Shown here: in pieces, positions 7,249 through 14,610 of the stretch | How positions within the stretch are numbered: position 1 is the stretch's first letter | Layout of the letters: every line of letters starts with the position of its first letter | Assembly (NCBI GenBank): GCA_036821905.1 | Contig: DAISIR010000002.1 | Location: forward strand, 124,001-188,000 | From: Brooklawnia sp937867175 | Lineage (GTDB): Bacteria > Actinomycetota > Actinomycetes > Propionibacteriales > Propionibacteriaceae | Length of the DNA stretch: 64,000 bases | Reading direction: 5' to 3' | Made by a program: the position numbers and the translations under genes | Notes under the pieces: model-generated | What the model saw: only the letters and a program-made list of their open reading frames with translations | What the model was told of the DNA's origin: nothing | Databases searched by the model: none

Positions 7249-7428
7249 CGCCCGGGCCAGGATCTCGCCGAGGGGTCCAGGCCGCTGGCTTGGTGGTGAG
7301 CATGACTGCCGGGTAGTGACCGGATGCTGGGCGGCATTGCGTGCGGTCTGGCGCGGTGGCGCGCGCCGTTGGTGATCCGTGACGCCATTCGAAAAGAAGT
7401 CGCCTGTTGAACTCTGGCGGCCAGCCCC

Positions 7429-7731
7429 ATGGCGTCCGCCGCCGGTCGAGGTCCTGCGACCTGCTACAAGACCGGGTCCGCCATTATCAACCACGTTCCG
7501 GGCAAGACGGCCTACGTCATCATCTGGTTCGCGGACGCCGACGGAAACATGATCGAGATCGAACACGTCACCCCGTCAATCATTGAGGCGCCGGGGCCCT
7601 ACCAGCACGTGACGCCGGAAGGTGCCGAATACGCGGGTTTCGACGTCACTTTCGGTGACTGGGACCCAGCCACGCCTCCCTCCACCTGGGGGAAGCTCCA
7701 CACCAACTACTTCAAGGTCACGTGCCAGTGA
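7429..7731 (+). CDS. hypothetical protein fragment, glyoxalase-like motif
   Basis: This 100-codon frame starts with low-complexity residues, then reads VIIWFADADGNMIEIEH and ends TWGKLHTNYFKVTCQ. The FADADGNMIEIE stretch resembles the last strand of vicinal-oxygen-chelate (glyoxalase/dioxygenase) domains, but the rest of the domain is absent. No ribosome binding site precedes the ATG. Most likely the 3' part of a decayed gene. Confidence 0.3.
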   Translation: MASAAGRGPATCYKTGSAIINHVPGKTAYVIIWFADADGNMIEIEHVTPSIIEAPGPYQHVTPEGAEYAGFDVTFGDWDPATPPSTWGKLHTNYFKVTCQ

Positions 7732-8031
7732 CCCACCGCGACGGCTGAGCGTTCCGCTGGACCATGCACCGTTCGCAGGCCTGGACTACTTCGCCTGTCG
7801 GACGTCCGCATCTGCCGCATCCGGTGCGATTGATCGTGGCCAGAGTCGTGCGTCCGCTTATGCCGATGTGGGGACCATCACGAGTGCCTGGTTCGAGAGA
7901 TCATGTTCCCAAACTGGCTGGGCAGCTTGTCGCTGTTGGACGTGACGCAGAGCTGCGGGCATCCCTACCGTCCGCAGGCTTGATTCTGTCGTCTGACGTC
8001 CTCTCTTGCCGCAGGGCACGCCGCTTCGGGT
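7732..8031. other. gap with no supported gene
   Basis: Frames here are short and show no family motif on either strand. No tRNA, repeat array or strong hairpin is visible. It lies between two decayed genes and is probably remnant DNA. Confidence 0.4.
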
Positions 8032-8303
8032 TCAGTGCGGGTACAGCATCTCACCGACAACGAAGAACAGCCAGAACCCCACGGTTAGGCCGCCTGCTGC
8101 CAGACCCACCCGGTCGGCCAGTGCCGATCGCTGCGCTGAATGGCGTAAATGCCGAGGGTGACGCCGATGATCGAGGACGCGATGGACGCCATCGGGAGCA
8201 GCGGCAGGTTCCCCACCGTGACTTCGCCACCACCATCGGGAGCTAGCAGATTGCTTGCGTCCATCGGGACCACGATTGAGACCAACCCGAGGACACCGAA
8301 CAC
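8032..8303 (-). pseudogene. frameshifted small membrane protein (DUF4190-like)
   Basis: On the minus strand one frame gives a hydrophobic segment (VFGVLGLVSIVVPM), a short loop, then MASIASSIIGVTLGIYAIQR. The following hydrophobic segment LAAGGLTVGFWLFFVVGEML and a stop at 8032 are in another frame. Joining them needs a one-base shift near 8110-8130. The combined product would be about 90 aa with three membrane segments, as in DUF4190-type proteins. It is either a pseudogene or a sequencing error. The GTG at 8303 is a guessed start. Confidence 0.45.
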
Positions 8304-8454
8304 GGTGCCCGTTCCGCCGAAACGAAACCGGGGCGCGCGCCAAGGGGGCCCGCAAGGCGTTTCCTTGTTCGACTGGGTCGCGTCGGGTCGATGGATAGTC
8401 GGGCAAGGCTGACAGACCCAAGACCAGCGCTGTGCAGCACCCCTTTGGTCAAGG

Positions 8455-9702
8455 CTAGAGCGGCAGGTCCTTGGTCTCGGGCATCCGCCAGTAGACCACA
8501 GCCGAGGCCAGGCACAGCACGACCACTCCGGCCAGGAAGAGATGGAACCTGCCGGTGTCGTGCAGGGCGGTCGCCACCAGCGGCGACAGCCCGCCGAAGA
8601 CGGCCACCGCAACCCCGTAGGGCAGCGAGATGCCAGCCGTGCGCACCTCGGGCGGAAACTGCTCAGCCATCACCGCGGCCAGTGAGCCAGCGTAGGCGGC
8701 GAGCAGCACACCGGCGACGCTGGCTGACAGCGCGAGGCTGGGCAGTGTGGGGCGCAGGCTGGTCACCAAGGGCACCACAGTCACGGCCGATCCGAGTGCG
8801 AAGAAGATCAGCAGCGGCCGGCGTCCGAATCGATCACTGAGGCGTCCCGACAGCGGCAGCAAGACCGTGAACACCGCCAGCCCGATCGCCGCGGCGACCT
8901 GTCCGGTCTTGAGCGCCGCGCCGGTGCGCAACTGAGCCAGAGTCGGAAGATAGACGAACCAGAACTGCACCAGCCCGGTGCCGGCCGCCACCAACGCGAT
9001 GACCAGCAGCGCCTTGCGCGGATAGCGCCTGAAAACCTCGAGCAGCGGACGCCTCGGTACCTGCCCGGTGGCGCGCAGATGCGTCGAGACCGCAGTGTCG
9101 GGCACCCGGGCCCTCAGGTACAGCCCAACCAGGCCGAGGACGGCCCCGATCAGGAACGCCAGCCGCCAACCCCAGCTCGACAACGCCTGCGGAGACAGCA
9201 CAGCGAACATCACCGAGGCAAGCAAGGACGCCGACAGCGTCCCGGCCCCCACCGAGACCTGCTGCCACATGCCAGCCGAGGCGCGGCGTCCGGGTTCGGC
9301 GTTTTCTACCAGGAACGCCGACGAGGTGCCGAACTCCCCGCCGGCAGAGAAGCCCTGCAGGCTGCGTGCGATGACCAGCAAGATCGGCGCGGCAACGCCG
9401 ATGGTGGCGAACGTCGGCGTCAAGGCCATCAGTGCGGACGCGCCAGCCATCATCAGGATCGTCAGGGTCATGCCGGCCCGCCTGCCATGACGGTCGGCAT
9501 ATGAGCCGAGCAGCGCCCCGCCCAAGGGCCGGACGAAGAACCCGACTGCGAAGACGGCGAACACGCTCAGCAGTTGCGCGATCCGGTCGGACAGGGGAAA
9601 GAAGGACGCGGCGAAGTACGGCGCGAAGAAACCATAGACCGACCAGTCGAACCACTCGACGAGATTGCCGACGGTGCCTGCGGCAACCGAGCGACGACGC
9701 AC
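8455..9702 (-). CDS. MFS transporter, metabolite:H+ symporter (MHS) family
   Basis: The product (415 aa from the GTG at 9702) has about 12 hydrophobic segments. It opens with VAAGTVGNLVEWFDWSVYGF, the start of MHS-family symporters (ProP, KgtP, ShiA). The loop 2-3 motif is GGALLGSYADRHGRRAG and a second copy reads GRLSDRFGRRP (about 285). LQGFSAGGEFGTSSAFLVE is the MHS helix-4/5 segment. Substrates are usually organic acids or osmolytes and cannot be read from sequence. A strong AGGAGG (9745-9750) precedes an in-frame ATC at 9738, where an ATG would be expected; the true start may be there. Confidence 0.9.
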   Translation of the reverse strand: MRRRSVAAGTVGNLVEWFDWSVYGFFAPYFAASFFPLSDRIAQLLSVFAVFAVGFFVRPLGGALLGSYADRHGRRAGMTLTILMMAGASALMALTPTFATIGVAAPILLVIARSLQGFSAGGEFGTSSAFLVENAEPGRRASAGMWQQVSVGAGTLSASLLASVMFAVLSPQALSSWGWRLAFLIGAVLGLVGLYLRARVPDTAVSTHLRATGQVPRRPLLEVFRRYPRKALLVIALVAAGTGLVQFWFVYLPTLAQLRTGAALKTGQVAAAIGLAVFTVLLPLSGRLSDRFGRRPLLIFFALGSAVTVVPLVTSLRPTLPSLALSASVAGVLLAAYAGSLAAVMAEQFPPEVRTAGISLPYGVAVAVFGGLSPLVATALHDTGRFHLFLAGVVVLCLASAVVYWRMPETKDLPL

Positions 9703-9913
9703 GCCCGAGTCGTGCAGAGGAGCAGATTGTGCGCTGATGGTGAACCTCCTGGAGAACTTCGATCGTACGCAGTGGCAGTCCGGACGAGGTAGCGCGTCCA
9801 GAGTAGGTCCCCGTCAGTGGCATCCACACCTACGACAGGCGCCAGGCCAGGTACGGCAAGATCAGGCTCGCCCGAAACGTGAACACCGCCACATCAGGGC
9901 GCCTCGACGCTGT

Positions 9914-10102
9914 TCAGTCGCAGGTCGCCGCGCACCTCAACGGCCGCCGGGAGGTTCTCGCCCGACGGATCCACCCACTGCCATGCGTCCCGCTCTGCCT
10001 CGGCGCGGTCCAGCGGGGTTGGCAGCTGGCGCAGTTCTGGTTGTCGCAGGTGGTGGTGTGTTGGTTGGGGTGGGTGCAGCCGCGGGTGCAGGTTGCTGTC
10101 AT
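9914..10102 (-). CDS. small cysteine-rich protein, possibly frameshifted
   Basis: The ATG at 10102 is preceded by GAGAGAGG at 7 nt. The N-terminus has four closely spaced cysteines: TCTRGCTHPNQHTTTCDNQNC, then ASCQPR. This looks like a small zinc-binding module of the type found in actinophage genomes. After about residue 32 the frame becomes Arg-rich, while an overlapping frame reads DRAEAERDAWQWVDPSGE, which looks more natural. A one-base shift may therefore have occurred. Function unknown. Confidence 0.35.
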   Translation of the reverse strand: MTATCTRGCTHPNQHTTTCDNQNCASCQPRWTAPRQSGTHGSGWIRRARTSRRPLRCAATCD

Positions 10103-10202
10103 CGATCATCCTCTCTCAAGTCTAGGGGCATTGACTTGAACGCTAAAGGGGGCTGGACTTAAGCTTGTGAAGCGCCATCCTTGAGCAGGCGAAAGGACTG
10201 AA

Positions 10203-10568
10203 ATGATCATCACTGCCAAGGCCACCCGCTCCGGTGACTGGTGGGCCATCGAATTCACCAGCCCGGCCGGGCCCCGCTTCACCCAAGCCCGCCGACTCGA
10301 CCAGGTCGAGGCCCTGGCCCGGGACATCTGCAACATGGACGGCGTCCAGGTAGACGCGGTCGAGGTCGTGCCGCAGACAACCGGCGCAGAAGCAGGCGCG
10401 GTGGGCGAGTACCGGCAGGCCGCAGCCGAGGCGTCCGCGGCTGCCGAGCGAGCCTCGCTGGCATCCCGGCGTGCGGTAACCGTGTTGCGCGGCGAAGGGC
10501 TGAGCGTGCGGGACATCGCGGCGCTGATGGGCATCAGCCCGCAACGAGTGTCCCAACTTGCTTCCTGA
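10203..10568 (+). CDS. HicB-like/HTH protein
   Basis: The 121-aa product has an N-terminal HicB-like fold (IITAKATRSGDWWAIEF, then RLDQVEALARDI; about 1-60). An alanine-rich helix (70-95) follows, then a sigma-region-4-like helix-turn-helix: GLSVRDIAALMGISPQRVSQ. AAAGGA lies 6 nt before the ATG. HicB proteins are antitoxins to HicA, but no HicA-like dsRBD gene is adjacent, so this is an orphan or a regulator. A second, related helix-turn-helix lies in the same frame just after the stop codon. Confidence 0.7.
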   Translation: MIITAKATRSGDWWAIEFTSPAGPRFTQARRLDQVEALARDICNMDGVQVDAVEVVPQTTGAEAGAVGEYRQAAAEASAAAERASLASRRAVTVLRGEGLSVRDIAALMGISPQRVSQLAS

Positions 10569-10661
10569 GATCCAGAGGCAGGACTGACACTGCGGGACAT
10601 CGGCACTGTGATGGGGATTTCCCATCAACGGGCCGCCCAACTGGTGGCTGAACGGGTTTGA
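10569..10661 (+). pseudogene. in-frame duplicate of the preceding HTH tail
   Basis: Directly after the TGA at 10566-10568 the same frame continues DPEAGLTLRDIGTVMGISHQ, then RAAQLVAERV and a stop at 10659-10661. This parallels GLSVRDIAALMGISPQRVSQL in the gene above. No start codon or ribosome binding site serves it. It is either a remnant of a tandem paralogue or the original C-terminus separated by a new stop. Confidence 0.6.
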
Positions 10662-10756
10662 TTCATCTGTTTCCTTGGCCCTCGCTTTCAGAATGGTGCC
10701 GGGGCGTTGCGGCGGCGGAGCCCCAGGAGCAGTAGCCGCACCGTCATCTGCCGGAT

Positions 10757-10773
10757 GCCGCATCTGATGCGGC
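10757..10773. repeat. 17-bp perfect palindrome
   Basis: GCCGCATCTGATGCGGC has 8-nt arms around a central T. It sits in a 200-bp gap between the HTH remnant and the convergent DUF2127 gene. It could be an operator for a dimeric regulator or part of a terminator; nothing further supports either. Confidence 0.4.
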
Positions 10774-10862
10774 CAAGTGGGTAACTGCCAGTTCGCGGTT
10801 GGACACTCATCCGCGCGCGTGCGGCAGAGTCGCGCGTCTGGGCAGCGTTGGAGGTGCCCAGC

Positions 10863-11369
10863 TCAGGTGGCATCTGCGGGTGGGCGTCCGGTACGGAGGG
10901 CTCGGTGGCGGGCGTACTCGCGCACGGTGAGGTAGACGATGAAGAGGTCGAAGAGGGTGAGTAGTAGCAGGCCGACGGTGAAGTGCGCGACGAGCTCATA
11001 GGTCTGCCAGCCGATGAAGGCCACCAGGAACGCGATCAGCCACGGGTACGCCCAGATCTTGTCGCGAAGGACCGCTCCGGCCAGCAGCACTTTCACCAGG
11101 CCGTGGACCAGGAGGTAGAAGGCGCCGAATTGTGTGGTCGACACGTTCAGCTCGTTGGCGTAGCGAACGAGTAGGTTCGCGACGAGGTCGATGGGATCCT
11201 CGGCAAGTTCCCCGCGGGTGACCGCCGCCACGGCTGCGCGAATCTGGTCCGGCGTTACCAGCAGCAGCAGCACGCCGCCGGCCAGCTCGAGGATCCCGTC
11301 GAGCACCTTAAGGATCAGGCCGACGAAGAATGCCCGGTCCAGCAGCTTGTCACCAGCGGCGATGCCCAC
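10863..11369 (-). CDS. DUF2127 family membrane protein
   Basis: The 168-aa product has four hydrophobic segments: LDRAFFVGLILKVLDGILEL, FYLLVHGLVKVLLAGAVL, WLIAFLVAFIGWQTYELV and LLLLTLFDLFIVYLTVREY. The short conserved phrases HGLVK and a final TVREY are characteristic of DUF2127, a family of small integral membrane proteins of unknown function. The GTG at 11369 is the likely start. It is transcribed away from the defence cluster and is probably unrelated to it. Confidence 0.8.
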   Translation of the reverse strand: MGIAAGDKLLDRAFFVGLILKVLDGILELAGGVLLLLVTPDQIRAAVAAVTRGELAEDPIDLVANLLVRYANELNVSTTQFGAFYLLVHGLVKVLLAGAVLRDKIWAYPWLIAFLVAFIGWQTYELVAHFTVGLLLLTLFDLFIVYLTVREYARHRALRTGRPPADAT

Positions 11370-11378
11370 ACGGCGAGG

Positions 11379-11740
11379 CTAGCCGATCACTAGCGCCCGG
11401 GGCCAAAATCCTCCCGCGCGGTCAAGAATGGCGATCTCCACCCACAGACTCGACCGGCGCAACGCTCCGGCTGTGTCCGAGCACCCCGAACCAGACCGGT
11501 AGTGGTCGGCCGCGCCGGTATCTCCTTGCGCGAGACTCGGGGACAGCGCCGGTTGTTGGCGCGAACCCATGAGGGATGCTCCGAGACCGGACAGGATGTT
11601 CCCGATCTCGCTCACGTCCGTCCTCGGATGGCCGGACGCACGGTCTCGTGCCGCAGTTTCGCCTTAAGAGCGTCGACAAGGAGCGTCATCGGCCGCTGCT
11701 AGCCTGACCGGGAGTCCACAGCGAAAGTGACTGCTTACAG
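11379..11740. other. gap upstream of the defence cluster
   Basis: This 360-bp stretch holds no supported gene on either strand. It must contain the promoter of the four-gene cluster starting at 11741, but I see no convincing -35/-10 pair. TAGCCT (11700-11705) is the best -10-like match, about 35 nt before the ATG. Confidence 0.4.
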
Positions 11741-14608
11741 ATGAACGCCCCCCTGAATCTGGCCCCCGGATCCATCGTCGTTGTGCGCGATGAGGAGTGG
11801 TTGGTCACGCAGGTGCGCATCACCGACGATGGGCAACTGCTCACCGTGCAGGGGCTGGGCGACCTGGTCCGCGGCACAACGGCGTCCTTCTACTCGTCCC
11901 TCGACACCATCGAGGCGCTGGACCCGCGCCGCGCCACGCTCCGCGCGGATGCCTCGCCCCGCTACCGGGACGCACGTCTCTGGCTCGAAGCCACCGTCCG
12001 CAAGACGCCGCTGCCGCTGTCTGACGATCGCTTGACGGTATCCATGGACGCCCTCGCAGACCCGCTGGAGTACCAGCATTCGGCCGTCAGGCGGGCGCTG
12101 AGTGCCGAATCGATCCGGCCCCGGCTGCTGCTGGCCGACGCGGTCGGGCTGGGCAAGACGCTCGAGATCGGCATGATCTTGTCGGAGTTGATCCGACGTG
12201 GCCGCGGTGAGCGCATCCTGATCGTTTGCCCCCGCCACGTGCTGGAGCAGATGCAGAACGAGATGTGGAGCCGGTTCGCGATCCCGTTCGTGCGGCTCGA
12301 CTCGGTCGGGGTGCAGCGGGTCAAGCAAAAACTGCCGGCGACCCGCAACCCCTTCACCTACTTCAACCGCGTGATCATCTCGATGGACACCCTCAAGCAG
12401 GACCGGTTCTCGTCCGACCTGCGCAAGCACACCTGGGACGCGGTGGTCATCGACGAATCGCACAACGTCACCAATTCGGCGACCCAGAACAACCGGCTGG
12501 CCCGCATCCTGGCCCCGAACACCGACGCGCTGATCCTGGCGTCCGCGACCCCGCACAATGGACGGCCTGAGTCGTTCGCCGAACTCATCAGGCTGCTCGA
12601 ACCGACCGCGGTGACCCCGGACGGCGAGTTGATCCCCGACGAGGTGCAGCGGTTGGTCATTCGCCGGCACCGGCACTCCGCAGAGGTGGCGCGGGTGGTT
12701 GGCGCCGACTGGGCGGAGCTGCGCCCGCCACAGCACAAGCTGATCCCGGCCTCAAACGCCGAGGACGCCGTGGCCCGAGAGTTGGCCGATGTCTGGCTGC
12801 ATCCCAAGCACGGTCCCAGCCCCTACTCGGGACAGGTCTCGACGCTGTTCCCATGGACGCTCGCCAAGGCGTTCCTCTCGTCCCCGGCCGCGCTCGACGA
12901 GACCATCACCGCGCGCCGGTCCACGCTTGGTACCGCCACCACAACTGCGCAGCGAGCCGAGGCGGACGCACTGGCCCGACTCGCCGAACTCAACAAGGCC
13001 ACCACCAACCACAGCAGCAAGTACGACGCGCTCGTCGCCTACCTGCACACGATCGGGGTGGGCAAGACGTCCCCCGAGCGCGCGGTGGTGTTCGCGGAGC
13101 GCGTCCCGACCCTGCACTACCTGCAACGCCGCCTGACAGGCGACTTCGACTTCACGCAAGAACAGGTGCGGGTGCTGCACGGCGGGCTCACCGACGTCGA
13201 ACAGCAGCAGATCGTGGAGTCGTTCAAGCTTGTCAACTCGCCGATCCGAGTCCTGGTCACCGGTGACGTGGCGTCCGAGGGGGTGAACCTGCACAAGCAG
13301 TGCCACGAGTTGATCCACTTCGACATCCCGTGGTCACTGATCCGCATCGAGCAGCGCAACGGCCGCATCGACCGCTACGGCCAGAAGACCTCGCCGCAGA
13401 TCACCACCCTGCTGCTCAACCCCTCGGCGGGCGATTTCGCGGGCGACCTGCACGTCCTCACCCGTCTGCTGCAGAAGGAGGACGAGGCCCACAAGGCGCT
13501 CGGCGACGCGGCGTCCCTGATGGGCCAGTATTCGGTCGAGAAGGAGGAGGAAGCGATCAAGCGGGTCCTCGCCGGGCAGGCCGACCTGGACGACGTCGTC
13601 AAGGACGCGACAGCCATCGCCCAGACCGGCGACCCGTTGGCGGCGATGTTCGCCAAGCTCGAAGCGGCCGCCGCACAGCAGCCCCCGGCCGTCGTCGGCG
13701 CTCCGTCGGGTACCGGACTGTACGCGCAACCCGTCGACTTCCTGCGCGAGGCCTTGACCGCTGCCTTCGTCACTCCGGAGGCCAAGCCCAGCGCCAACGG
13801 GGTCTCCTGGCAGGAGCATCCCGACGAGCATCTGGTGGAGTTCGTGCCGCCCCGCGACCTGCAACAGCGTCTCGAGTCGCTGCCGCAGGGCTACCTGACC
13901 GACCGCCGCGTCCTCGAGCGGCTCCTGCTGGCGACCGACAAGCCGAAGGGCATGCAGCTGCTTGAGGCGGCGCTCACCGACGACTCCGGATCGTCGTGGC
14001 CGGAGGCCCACTATCTGGCGCCGCTGCACCCGGTGCTCGACTGGGTGGCCGACCGGGCGCTGGCCAGCCTGAACCGCAACCAGGTCTACGTGGTGCGCGG
14101 CGCAGTCGATGCCCCCACGATGCTGCTTGTCGGCACCCTGACCAACAGGCGCGGGCAGACGGTCGCGGCGTCCTGGGTGAAGGTGGCCTTCCCGGCCCCC
14201 GAAACGCCGTCGTTCGCGCTGGCAGAGGTCGTCGAATCGCCCCGCGAGCTGTTCGAGAGTGTGGGTTTCGGTCAGCAACTGGTCAACCCCGGGCCCGCTG
14301 CGAAGCTGGAGGCGCTGTCGCCGCTGGTCGCCCACGCGGTGGAGACCGCCACCGGCCAACTCGACGCGGTGCTGGCCGCGGCCACCGAGGATGCCACCGC
14401 CCGCATCCGCGCCTGGAGTGAACGCACCCTCGACTGGCAGCAGCGTGCCGCCCAGCTCACCCAGCGCCTCGACCTAAAGCAACGCCGGCTGTCCGTGGCC
14501 GAGGAGGAGCGCCTGATCCGCGAGCTTGCCCCGACGCAGCGCCTGGTGCGTCCGCTCTTGCTGGTCATGCCCGCCGACCACCCCGTCGACTTCACGGAAG
14601 GGGCCTAG
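11741..14608 (+). CDS. drmD: SNF2/RapA-type helicase, DrmD-like
   Basis: The 955-aa product is an SF2 translocase of the SNF2/RapA type. Walker A is LADAVGLGKTLEIG (about 132-145), the DExH box is VVIDESHNVTN (about 235) and SATPHNGR is motif III. The helicase C lobe holds RAVVFAERVPTLHYL, GDVASEGVNLHKQ (about 507) and QRNGRIDRYGQ (about 533-543). Some 350 C-terminal residues have no recognised domain. In class 1 DISARM phage defence the SNF2-type DrmD is followed by the adenine methylase DrmMI, and that is the order here. The methyltransferase gene starts 2 nt after this stop. The fold is certain; the DISARM assignment is inference from order and domains. Confidence 0.8.
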   Translation: MNAPLNLAPGSIVVVRDEEWLVTQVRITDDGQLLTVQGLGDLVRGTTASFYSSLDTIEALDPRRATLRADASPRYRDARLWLEATVRKTPLPLSDDRLTVSMDALADPLEYQHSAVRRALSAESIRPRLLLADAVGLGKTLEIGMILSELIRRGRGERILIVCPRHVLEQMQNEMWSRFAIPFVRLDSVGVQRVKQKLPATRNPFTYFNRVIISMDTLKQDRFSSDLRKHTWDAVVIDESHNVTNSATQNNRLARILAPNTDALILASATPHNGRPESFAELIRLLEPTAVTPDGELIPDEVQRLVIRRHRHSAEVARVVGADWAELRPPQHKLIPASNAEDAVARELADVWLHPKHGPSPYSGQVSTLFPWTLAKAFLSSPAALDETITARRSTLGTATTTAQRAEADALARLAELNKATTNHSSKYDALVAYLHTIGVGKTSPERAVVFAERVPTLHYLQRRLTGDFDFTQEQVRVLHGGLTDVEQQQIVESFKLVNSPIRVLVTGDVASEGVNLHKQCHELIHFDIPWSLIRIEQRNGRIDRYGQKTSPQITTLLLNPSAGDFAGDLHVLTRLLQKEDEAHKALGDAASLMGQYSVEKEEEAIKRVLAGQADLDDVVKDATAIAQTGDPLAAMFAKLEAAAAQQPPAVVGAPSGTGLYAQPVDFLREALTAAFVTPEAKPSANGVSWQEHPDEHLVEFVPPRDLQQRLESLPQGYLTDRRVLERLLLATDKPKGMQLLEAALTDDSGSSWPEAHYLAPLHPVLDWVADRALASLNRNQVYVVRGAVDAPTMLLVGTLTNRRGQTVAASWVKVAFPAPETPSFALAEVVESPRELFESVGFGQQLVNPGPAAKLEALSPLVAHAVETATGQLDAVLAAATEDATARIRAWSERTLDWQQRAAQLTQRLDLKQRRLSVAEEERLIRELAPTQRLVRPLLLVMPADHPVDFTEGA

Positions 14609-14610
14609 CC

